Below are positions 26,501-38,500 of a DNA stretch of 64,000 bases, piece by piece (positions within the stretch are counted from its first letter, which is position 1; each line of letters begins with the position of its first letter). The translations under genes were made by a program, and so were the position numbers. Origin of the DNA: Pseudeuparius sepicola (taxonomy: Eukaryota > Arthropoda > Insecta > Coleoptera > Anthribidae); the NCBI GenBank assembly GCA_963920635.1, contig OY987298.1, positions 128,411,735-128,475,734 of the forward strand. Reading direction: 5' to 3'. The notes beneath the pieces were generated by a model that searched no databases, was not told the DNA's origin, and saw only the letters and a list, made by a program, of their open reading frames with translations.

Positions 26501-29500
26501 TTCCATGTCCATAACAGATAAAATCTTCAGTATTTTTTCTACAATTCTTTTCGAAAACAACTTTTTAGAGACTATCCATCATATCTGAAAGAATGTACTT
26601 TCCTTCCTAGGGTGGAAAGTATTTTTCCGTTGACTGACGTATTAATAAAAACTACATTGTTGACCATAGGCGCCATCTACTTTTCAGGATATGAAGCTAT
26701 AGCCATGAGAAGTCTTATTAATACGTCAGTCAACGATTTTTCTCTATCCTTTTTTTACATTCTCAACTTGCGGCCACATCATACATGATTTTGATTTCTG
26801 ATTTTTATTAGAGGGACAGGTAATCTTAATTTAATTTTACTTTTATTTTATTTTCAAAAAAATATATAAAATAGTAGAATTTTTTTTACGGGGAGCCCGA
26901 ATTTAGAACCTAAGTTTGAGGAACACTGTTATCTCTTAAGTCAGTGGCACAGCATATTAAATTTATAACAGTATAACAACTAGTTGAAGTCCCAGCTAAA
27001 TATCTATCGGCCATTGCCGTCTTTTACTCAATCATTCTACGTCAAGTAGTATAAAACCGCACAGAACTGTATTTAATAAATCGATTCAAAGAAAAACGCC
27101 AGAAAAAAAAACTTCAAAATTATCTGTTGACACTAAAGGAAAGCAAAAGCTACTTGCACAGTTACTAAATTGTTTATACTGCCATTATACTGCTGAGTAG
27201 AAGTTAGTCAAAGTGCGGGAGTCTGGAAATATTTGAGAGTCAGGCTACTGTATATACCTACTGTGGTAGTGGTTAAAAATCAAGTCAAAAATAAAAACAA
27301 TGCGCAAGAGTCAATTCGCTTTATTTAAAGCATAATTTTGCAAAAGTCCTTTAGAATGTACTGCTTAGCCAAAATCCAGATTTAAGTAAGCGATCAGAGC
27401 CTACTTTAACTTTTTATTCCTAGTAAACCTTCTCCTACAATTTTGCAACTTTCTGTAGCCAATGAAATAAAACACAAAAATAACAAAAATGGCAAAACTG
27501 TAAAAATAGAGTTTACTAATTATAATTGGCAGCAAAAAGTAAAAGTAGGCTGTGTTCCATATAATTATTCTTGATTCTGGCTAAACATTCTAAGTAAATC
27601 ACTTTTACTTATAAAAGTTGTACTTCAAATAAAGGCAGTGAATTATTCTCGTGCCTTTTTAATTTTCTGGATTTTTAATCCATCCAGTACCTACTTGATC
27701 TAAAATTTTTCTACTCTAATAGAATTTTTTGGCAAGCAAAACCTGTCATGAAGAATGAATGACTTTTTGTTGAATAATCGATTAAGTTTTTATTCTTGTA
27801 TATATACCTACTTAGTGTTTGTTGGTGATCATAAGGATTTAGATCGACAAAAAGTGAAATTAATCTGACAAGCAAGCTGACAAGTAAGTAGAAATGTTGA
27901 ATTGACAGCCCACTTGATTGTCAGTTTTATTATGTCCTGGCTGACTTGACCTGTCATAAATTTGGTTTTAATGTTTGGAGTGCTTGGATCGGACATCAGA
28001 CACTGCAGAGAACATGTTATCTACTTTGGTGAAGTTACTTCAAAAAACTGAAAATTCACGAAAACTACTTAAAGGTTCTCTCATGGAGGTGTAGGTAAAA
28101 AATATTTTTTTTATTTTGCAAAAAAAAAAATATTTTTGGCGATAACTTTTTTATCGTTTCCCCCTATACAAAATCCGACTACACCCTAAAATTCCCCTTA
28201 ATTTTTATTGCAAATTAATTTTTTGAATGACGATTTTATGATAACCAGTCTCCACGTGACATACTTTTTCCACTTGGGGCACCAAGTATTTACCACATTT
28301 TATAATTATATAAGTGTAGTAAATTAAACTTTTACAAAGGCTTAGTAGAGTATGTACTAAGTTATGGGATTGTGGTCTGGAGTGTGGTATATGTTTATGT
28401 TAACCCCGCTTTTTAATATCCAAAAATATTTAAAAATATTTTTAAAAAACAAGTTCTTTCCCACCTACTTATTTGCAGAAGCCAACTTGAACTAAAACGC
28501 TGTACACACACAAAATATGTAAGATTAATATCAAATTGCAATCAATCACTTTTTTTTCACTAGAGAAAATAGAAATAACGCACCATATTATTCTCCTTAC
28601 AGCATGGCACAAAGAACTTTAAGAACTTTGTTAGGTACTTATGGCACCCAGAATTTGCTTCTTCGGACATATTTGCTTCCCTAGTCATGGAATTTTAACA
28701 GCAACATTCTACAGACATAAGATTTGTAACTGTTTGTGATACATTATAAAGTTTTGTGATGTTAGATAATAAGTAGGTAGGTATGGGCAACAATTTAATT
28801 TGTGATCTCTATTTTCCTATCGCATTATTACGTTTAATTGTAGGCAGTGCTGATGTCTAATAAATCGAGGCTTTAATAGTACATTCTGATTTTAATAATG
28901 TAGTGTCATTCAATAAATAATAACAAAATAAATAATAAATGTAATGTCATTCAAATAATACAAAATGGAAAACATTTTGGATGCCGAAATACCCTCGATG
29001 TGGTAAAAACTAAATAGTTTTATTAAACCTGCTTACTGACTAATACTTGAAATAAGGGTATCATACTCTGTATCATATTCTAGTAGACTATAATGACTGT
29101 TGAACTTCAAACATTTTCTACCTACTGTAAATTTCCATATGCAAATTTTCACAATGAGTATATTGTACTTATGTTTCAAGGAAAATACAAAATTTCCAGT
29201 TTCGAATTATAAAGTAACATACATTACTCACACCAGTGACTAAAGAAAGAACTATAGTTACTGCTTACACTAAACTTACACAGGGTAATCATTTTTAGAC
29301 GCCTGGCCTCTATTGTGGAAAATGGTAGAAGATATGGAGGATACTTTGTTATTTTTCCCCCACCAGCATACCACTTTTGTTGCAACACTCGAAAGGTCTA
29401 ATTTTTTTGAACCTTTTTTTATTGAAGCTATTTTTCTTTATTATTTTCTGTTAATAAGTTATTCTTCAAAAACGCATTAAAATATTAATTTCTGTTAATC

Positions 29501-32500
29501 GCTATTGCCAGGGATTACGTAATTTTCAATGATTTGATCCATGGCACACTTGACTCCTCAAGGCGTGTCTTTAGAATAATTCCTATTTTGCTCAACTTTG
29601 GCTCCCTGTTAGATGAAACATCCTGTATATTTTTTCTTCGCATTTGGTATATGGAGGCTTTGGGGTATTCTCATTAACACTGTGGCTGTATTGTCAGATT
29701 TCAAATAAAGTCGCTAAATTTAGTTTACTTTATGGTATATTTCTATTTTAAAACCATATATTCGGTATTTTCATTCAGTGCACGGAAAGAATCGGAGATC
29801 GGGAAAACTTTTTCCGAGTCCTGTTTCCGTGCACTAGCCTGAAAAAGCTTATTTTACATTATTACTAATACAGATGAAAACAGATAAAAATTAGGTGTTT
29901 TCAAAGAAGTAGGTATAATAAATATATATATTTTTGGCAATAACTTGTACAGAAATTATGCAATTTAAATGAAACTTGAAGCAATCCTTTAGTCGCTGAA
30001 GTGCAACAATTTCATGTAGAAACAATTTTTTTCCATGGCCCATAGGTGGAGAGGCGCGGTAGTACAATAGATTTTATACTTCTAACTTGATTGAGGTTAT
30101 CTTTTTGATCTTGCAGGTTCATCATTAGTGCACCTTTTCGTTTTGCAATAATAGTATATACTTGTTTCATAACGATAAAATCAACACATATGTTAACTCC
30201 AAAATTCGAAAAATAAAATTTTCACTCACCACATTTAATAAATGTGTTACAAATGAATTACATTCAAAATTAAGAAAAATATCAAATAGGCATTTGGGTA
30301 AAACATCGTTACTTTTCTTGAAATAGAATGTAAAATTTTGTCAAGTTCAATCCATTCCATTGTGGAAGCGAAACATTTTTGGCACATTGTTCATAGGGAA
30401 TTTTTTGTGTCTTTAAATGGTACAATTTTTCTGTAAAGTTTGAAAGTGGTACTTGAAAATTTTATTTTTCAAATTTTTGAGTTAACAGTTTGGGGCACAT
30501 TTTGCCCATTTCAACGCAAACGGTTGATTTTATCATTATATAACAAGAGTGCCCTTTTGTTGCAAAATGAAAAGATGCACTAAAATGATGAATCTTCAAG
30601 GCCAAAAAGATAACCTCAAAAAAGTTATGAGTATAAAACACACTGTGCTACCCCGCCCCTTCGTCTTTGGGCAGTGGGAATAAATTGTTTTTACACTGTT
30701 GCACTTCAGCGACTAAAGGACTGCACCAAGTTTCATTTAAATTGCATAACTTCTGTAGAACTTTTTGCGAAAAATATGTTTTTAAAACTGTACCTTTATC
30801 ACCCCGTAACTTCTTTATTATGCATTTTCGGATCCATTTTTATAGCAAACTTTCTGTTCACAGTCATATTTTCTGTCGTATCATGTTGGCACCATAATTT
30901 AGAAACACCCTGTATATTTTGGCATTGCAGGGCCAAACAATTTGTTCCTCTATACACCCTCATCTCCCCACATAATAGCCCTATATCCTATATCTTCAAC
31001 CGTTTTCCACTAACAGATACCGAGCATCTAAAAATGATCACTCGTACAGTCATATTCATATACAGGGTGTCCCAATAAGGACTCCCGTCCATATCTCGGG
31101 AACAAAAAGAGATATTTTAATTCTGCAAACGCCGTTCGCTAGTACGTGACGAGGGCTTCATTTGCAACTGCTAAGCGTTCATTTTGATATTGGCATATAG
31201 ATGGCGTTGCGGTGCAAAGAAACTTTTCGATCCTAGGAACGTTGGAATGTAGTACATCTGAAAGACTGGGTAATTTGGAGAAACTTTTGTCCTATGGATG
31301 ATTTTCCTACTGAGCTAACTAGCTTAAAATTAACTTTAGAGGAAAAGTTATTAAAAATATCTTTGTAGTTCACTAGGACGAAGAAAACAGAGGCAAGTGT
31401 CAAATTATTACACATCCGATTTGACCGGAAGTACTAGAAGTGACCCATTTTTCAGTTCAAAATGAACATACTGTACCTATAATTTTTCCTCAAAATTGGG
31501 AAAAAGTATACCTAATAACAATAACACCATGTAGGTAGGTACATTTATACAACGACAAATTGGCTGAATTTATTTTTATTACCATGAATAACCAATATTA
31601 CAAAAATTAATAAACTAATTAAACAGGAAACAAATTGACAATGATAGAAAATTACCTGGGCGTTTGAAGTTAAATGTCATATTGAAACAATGGACACAGC
31701 CACCTTCGGTTAATAAAAATAAATTCAGCAAAATTGTCGTTTAGATGTGTGCGCATATATGGTGTTATTGTTATTATACACGGTGTTATTTAAGTACGTA
31801 GCCAAACTTCAAGGGATGATTCTTTGAGTGATTTTAAGATGAAAAGTTTATATAAACATAGGTCCTTTATCGCTTCTTTTTCAAGATACAGGGTGTCAAA
31901 CTTTTTTAAAAAAATCTTTTTTTCAACAACATCTTAATAATCCTTTAGCCGATTTTGCTGAAATCTGGCAGTGTTATTTACGGTAAAGAGGGGTTAATTT
32001 AGCTCTAAGTAGATTCAAATTATTAAGTCCAGTGGCGTCCCGGGAGGCACCGTGACCAATATTTTTGAAAAAAAAAATGTACGACACTGACTTTTTTAAA
32101 ACTTTTATATGTTTTTCGCATTAAGGAACTAAGAATACAACTTTTTGGTCTCTTGAATTTTTGTCGTATCTGGCTTCGTTTTCCAGAGAAAAAATAAAAT
32201 CCACTTTATTGCACGTCATTGCTTTTTTGTTGCATTGCTGCTTTCTCGAAAACGAAGCAAGATACGAACAAAATTTAAGAGACAAAAAAGTTGTATTCTT
32301 GGTTGCTTAATGCGAAAAAAATATGAAAGTTTTAAAAAAGTCAGTGGCGCACATTTTCTTTTGCTCAAAAATATTGATTAAGGGATGCCACTGGACTTGA
32401 TAATAATTGTAATCGACTTTTATATATATTTTTTTTACATTAAGCAACCAAGAATACAACTTTTTTGTCTCTCGAATCATGTTCGTATCTTGCTTCGTTT

Positions 32501-35500
32501 TCGAGAAAGCAGCAATGCAACAAAAAAGCAATGACGTGCAATAAAGTGGATTTTATTTTTTCTCTGGAAAACGAAGCCAGATACGACAAAAATTCAAGAG
32601 ACCAAAAAGTTGTATTCTTAGTTCCTTAACCCTTTCGGGACTGCGGCCACTTGAGGGTCTGTGCCTAGTGGACCACAGCAGGAAGCGCATGCGTGTATGT
32701 ACGGTTCCGGTCCTTAATTGCAAAACAGTCATTACATAACAACAGATGTTTTCACAATATAAGTCATTTTTTGCATGCACCCACATGCAAATCAGCTTGT
32801 GTTCGAATTTATTGATGTATTTAAGTGCACAAATAAGTTTTTTTTTTACGAGAAGGACCACCCAACTAGATACCATTACTAGAAAATCAGCCAATGACAT
32901 TAATTGGGGGCATGACCAATGTAAAGTAGGCGGTCTAATGTATCCGTAGTCAACGCGTGTCCGTCCGGTTCCAGTCCTTTCTCATGCCTCCCTGCTTGCG
33001 TTTATAGTCGGTTCCGGTCCCACTGATCCAACTTTTATATGCGTGTTCGTCCGGGTCTGGTCCCGAAAGGGTTAAGGTGAAAAACATATAAAAGTTTTAA
33101 AAAAGTCAGTGTCGTACTTTTTTTTCTTCAAAAATATTGGTCACGGTGCCCCCCAGGACGCCACTGGACTTAATAATTTGAATCTACTTAGGGCTAAATT
33201 AACCCCTCTCTACCATAAATAACACTTCCAGATTTCAGCAAAATCGGCTAAAGGATTATTAAGATGTAGCTGAAAAAAAGATTTTTTTAAAAAAGTTTGA
33301 CACCCTGTATCTTGAAAACGAAGCGATAACGGACCTGTTTATATAAACTTTTCCTCTTAAAATCACTCAAAGAATCACCCCTTGAAGTTTGGCTACGTAC
33401 TTAAATAACACCCTGTATGACACTAGAAGTTATCTTTTTTCAATTTGAGGGATAAATTATACAGTATGTTCAGTAGGGTCACTTCCAGTACTTCCGTCAA
33501 ACCGGATGTGTAACAATAATTTGACACGTGCCGCTACATTCTTTGTCCTAGTGAACTATAAAGATATTTTTAATAACTTTTTCCTCTAAAGTTAATTTTA
33601 AGCGAGTTAGCTCATTTTTTGTAAATGACATTGTAGAGCGGTTATCTCAGAAACTAGTAACAATAGGAGAATCGTCCATAGAACAAAAATTTCTCCAAAT
33701 AACCCAATCTTCGAGATGCGCTACATTCCAACGTTCCTAGGATCGAAAAGTTTCTTTGCACCGCAGCGCCATCTATATGCCAATATCAAAATAAACACTT
33801 AAGAGTTGCAAATAAAGCTCTCTTCATATCCTAGCGAACGGCATTTGCAGAATGAAAATATCTCTTTTTATTCCCAAGATATCGGCGGCGGGAGTCCGTA
33901 TTGGGACACCCTGTATAAAGTCGCCAGATGTATCGGTATTTTCAGCGAAGAAAATACAGTTTGTTCAGTGAATGTTCAGCCCTACGTCACAACTCCCGTC
34001 CTTGTCTTACTCATGACTATACGACGGATATCGGTCGTATATTCACAAGCCAGACAAGGAAGGGAGTTGTGACGTAGGGCCGAACATTCGCTGAACAAAC
34101 TGTACAAACGCTATAAATCTGGTGACATAACATATGAACATTACTGTACACATACTACTATCATATATATTTTTTAAATAAATAAATAATAATTCAAATA
34201 ATGTTGTCTTCGCCAAAACCACTAATACTCATTAATATTGTGAAGTTCATTGCCTTAAACTTTCCTTAAATCAAAACCTTGACCAAAGCACTATTATTTA
34301 GTTCTATATAATATAAAATATAATAAATAATTTTAAAAATATAGTGCAACGCAGGAAAGAAAACGTTTTTAAAGAATGCGGGCAGCGTTGCGAGTTTTCC
34401 TATATGAGTAGTCGTTATTTATTGGCGAATACAAGTTTTAGCACATTGAAGCCGAATTTCTGAACTCTGTAATACCGAAAAAATAAAGCTCGCATCACGC
34501 GACCACTTACTCATTTTTGTTTATCACTTATTTTTAACGCAGTGTGATAAAACATCTATTATGTATTTTTGTCATCGTCACGTCTACCATCAGCTTTGAA
34601 ATACGGCAACAAAGCACTTCTGCTAGCGAGCTGGCCGACAAAATTACTTAACCAATGTGTTTTGTGCCTGTTTCTATACTGCCCTGCTTATTAGAAACGC
34701 GGTATCTGCAAAAATATCTGAAATCGTCTTTTCTGTATCATTGGGTTCACATTGGACTTATGTCTTTCCACGCTACTTATAAAAGCGGTATCTGCAATAT
34801 TAACAGTGAAATAATAAATGTTTTATATGCCGTATGTGCTAAATGCAAAGGTTTACTTAATGAAAATGCCGTATATTCATTTTGCTTAGCAAAAAAGCGG
34901 TACCTGCATATGAGACACTTGCAATTACCGCATTTTGTCTAAGCATACTGAACGTGCCGCTTTTTGTCTTAGCTTTGCCTGTTAATTCCCGCCCTATATT
35001 GTACACTCATTAGTCGTAAATGATTCGTTGGGTGAGGTAGAAAAGGAGTTCAACTAAACGGTACGGGGAAGAGCGGGGTGGTGCGAGGGTATGTAGAGGA
35101 AGCTGTTGATTTGAGAAGCCGTACCACAGAGTAAAATTTGGCGCAACGTTGCCGCACTTACTCGAAATTCTTGATTTTTTGCTCATTTCTCATGCCTAGT
35201 GGACCGATTTGGGCCGCGCATGTACAGGGTGTCCAGATTTGGATGTAAATGTCGGGTATCTCGGTTATTTGTAGAGATAGGGAGTTGCGGTTTTCGCGAA
35301 TTGTTGCTACTTTTTTGTGAAACCAAAGATACCGTAAACACATAGGCACCTTCGTTTTTAAGATACAGGGCGAAATTGAAAATTTGCGCTTTTGGGGCAT
35401 ACCTCGTATCTTGGGAACGGTTAATGATATTGAAATGGAAAAAACTGTATCTTATAGACATTTTCATGTAGAATTCAGTGCCATATTCAGTTTTTTACTA

Positions 35501-38500
35501 AAATTGATAGTGTTCGATATATGGATCAAACTTAGATTTTTTACATATAACACCCTGTATATTTTCTACTAGATATATTCAGATTGTCAAAAGCTTTACA
35601 AAAATAATAACACTATGTAGTTATTATCTATATTAGGCTCTAAAAATAACCGAGATACCCCGCATTTACAACCACACCCTGTACATATACAATGATATAA
35701 ATGTATCCTACTAAGAACAATAGTAATTATCGAAAATGTAACGCATCTCGTTATGTTCAGCGATAGTAAAAAGAATGAGTACAGAACTTCTTTTCTCGAA
35801 GATAAAACAAAAACATTGGATTTTCTTATGAAAAAAGCGATGAAGAAAAGTGACCTACTTAAGAATGTTCCGTGCCTCGATAGAAAGAATAAAATGGTGT
35901 GCTACCACAAAATCAGATGCCATTCTTGAAAAAATTGATTTAATATAAGATATATTATTGTTATAAATATAGAGGATAAATCACGCCTCTATTACTTGTA
36001 ATAATGGAAACGTTCGTGACAAGTTGGCCTAAGTATTACGTCATAGTAAATTCTTCTATGGTATTACCTACTCGTATTACACCTACCTTGTGCCTGAAAT
36101 GCCATGAACGTTTCCATTATTATATATTGTTATGAGTAGGTATGTAGATACTGCATTTTGCTTAAAAAAGGTCGCAACTCAATTGGTATGTTTACGAAGT
36201 AAATCCGCGGTATCTGACTTTTTAGCAAAAAAATTAAATATACGTTTTTTACGACGTCTACAGTATAATTCTGATATTAGTTAGTTCACACAAACACAGT
36301 TTTTGTTAGCGAAAAAGTATTAGTTTCCAAGATATTAACCAAAAACTTTTACGTCCGATTTCTCATTTTATCGCGGTACGTAGATACTGCGTTTCTAATA
36401 AGCACGGCAGTATAGTACGGCGGCCGGCAAGATTGGCCGCCGGCTCAGAGAGCTCAGTGGCATTTCGTATGTTCGGGAGTTAACGTGCGCAAAATGAGTA
36501 AACAGGAAAGAGCGTTGCATTCTCAAGCACGAGAAATAATTGCCAATGTTATAAGGGTTTGCCTTTCACCATAGTCTAAGGCATCACCGTTAAGAATAAT
36601 ATTAACTATAAATTAAATAACAATTATATGAAAATTAGGTCAGTAAGTTACACAAAATTGAGGTACGCCCCTGAACTGTGACTAATTCTGTAATATTTAC
36701 AAGTTCTACCCCCTTACGTCACACGCATTCTGCCGTAAGGACTATAGTTAAGCAATAGTTTTAATCTGTTTTTTTTTTTACTTCATTTGAAGGCTTTTGA
36801 AAAACTACCTAATTTTTTTAACGAATTAAAAAAAGCTAGGAATTTCTCTTGGCTTTAGCCAAGGTAAAAAAATATGTAACATCGTAGGAAATATTTTTCT
36901 TTTCAGCAACTGTTGTCAGTATTATCGCCAAAGTTTGTATGGGTCATTATTTAAAAAAGTGAACACAAGACCTCAGAATCAAAATATTATAGGAATACTG
37001 TAGTATTGGCTGAATTTTTCTCAAAATTTTTGTTCATTGACACTATTAATTTGACTTGATGTTTTGACAGATTTATATTGTTCCTCTTTCTCCCTTTATT
37101 ATCACCCACTTATGCAATTGTACACCCTTGAGTGTATACCTCGGTGTATACCTACCAAATTTGTAGACCTAAATTGGTTGGAGGTGTATACAATAGTTGG
37201 TTGCATACCCCAGAATTCAATTAAAAATTAAAAAGTTTGAGACCTAGTTATAAACATGTTTTTTTAGTTAGTTTAAAACCTAGTTATAAACATGATTTTT
37301 TAGTTAGTTTAAAACCAAGTTTTAGACATGGGTTTTAGCTAGAAAAAACCTGTTTAAACAAAAAAACCGTCTTAATGAAAAAAAATTCTTGTTTTAGGTA
37401 AATTAGGAAAACTAAAAAACACCAACCCTGGAACCAAAGTCAGAACAGAAATTTTGGGGGTCGAAATTGACCACATCCCAAACACAAATCCACCACAACT
37501 CAAAAATTACAGTTTTGAGGAAAACACATTTGAAAATTCGACCTGTAATAATTTCAGTACTTAAATAAGCCCTCTAGAGACATTTGATACACAAGTTAAA
37601 ATATAACAGAACAATGGTAAGCAAATAGTAAATGCCATTTTAATCAAAAAATAAAACTTTTTTTCAAAATTAAAAAATTGCAATATAAGACAAAATACGA
37701 AAAAAAAAATAATTTAAGTTTTTGAAATACCTACTGCTGTATCAATAAGACAACAATTCAAATTATGGCAGTGCATTGAATTTATGACAGAAAACTTTAA
37801 TTCTAAAATGGTCTTATCAAAAAATATGGTGGATTATGTAGGTACTACAGGAAAACTGATTTTACAAAAACAACTAGAAATGTGGCTCTTTATGTTCATC
37901 GTTTTAACTTTTGTTCTGCAAACAAAATTACCTACTTTGTACTGGAGATATTTAAAGTTATGACAACTTATTTAACTTAAAGAGGTGAACATTTTAAGTA
38001 AATATAGCATAAAATGTTAATGTTGCTTTTTTTTGTGTTGCAGCGGTATTTGATTGAGCCATCGATTTCATGATAATGCACATTTGGTCATATAAAACAA
38101 TGCTTTTTCCTCAGGCTTATTATTGAAAAGCAAAATTTTAAACTTACCGCTAAGCGATGCGCAGCTCTCTTGTCTGTAAACTGAGCTTGAAGTGGCCGTC
38201 CCAGGCGGTGGCCAAAAAGTTTTCCTGGGCACCGACACCCATGACACCCTCTCGCCTTCACGGGCCCTCTCCAATTCCAAGATAAACTTTCCATCTGAAA
38301 GAATTTCACTAATAACTTGAATCCTTTTTAGGGAAATAAATATAAATATACCTAATTAGAGAAATGCAATAGTGTATTGGGATATATGGTAGAGTAATGT
38401 TTTTAAAATTCATTCTAGTTTTAACACTGAAGTGAGTTACCATCGCAACTGCCAGTAAAATTTTAGAGCATTTGTAAGCACCACGTCAGGAATTTGGCAC

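Larger units (their letters stand above)
31779..33415. mobile_element. Second-level palindrome, CACGGTGTTATTTAAG ends
   Basis: TA-bordered ends are followed by long matching arms: TACGTAGCCAAACTTCAAGG, AGTTTATATAAAC, a GATACAGGGTGTCAAAC internal tip, and AAGTCCAGTGGCGTCC. The arms run almost to the centre near 32110 and 33100. Without the piggyBac-like insert the unit would be about 1.2 kb. Confidence 0.7.
31063..33913. mobile_element. Outer mariner-type palindromic element hosting others
   Basis: TA-flanked ends CAGGGTGTCCCAATA... are mirrored at the right. Arms align for several hundred bases (AGATATTTTAATTCTGCAAA, CGTTCCTAGGATCGAAAAG, GGCATATAGATGG). The centre is occupied by at least three other palindromic elements. 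No transposase frame is seen. It lies in Hairless intron 2. Confidence 0.75.
34674..36414. mobile_element. 1.7-kb inverted-repeat element with GCGGTATCTGC motifs
   Basis: The ends share CTATACTGCC and GCTTATTAGAAACGC in inverse orientation. The word GCGGTATCTGC or close variants recurs at about 34699, 34790, 34894 and 36206 and in altered form at the right end, always preceded by a non-coding AT stretch. Two MITEs sit inside. No transposase was recognised. Confidence 0.6.
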
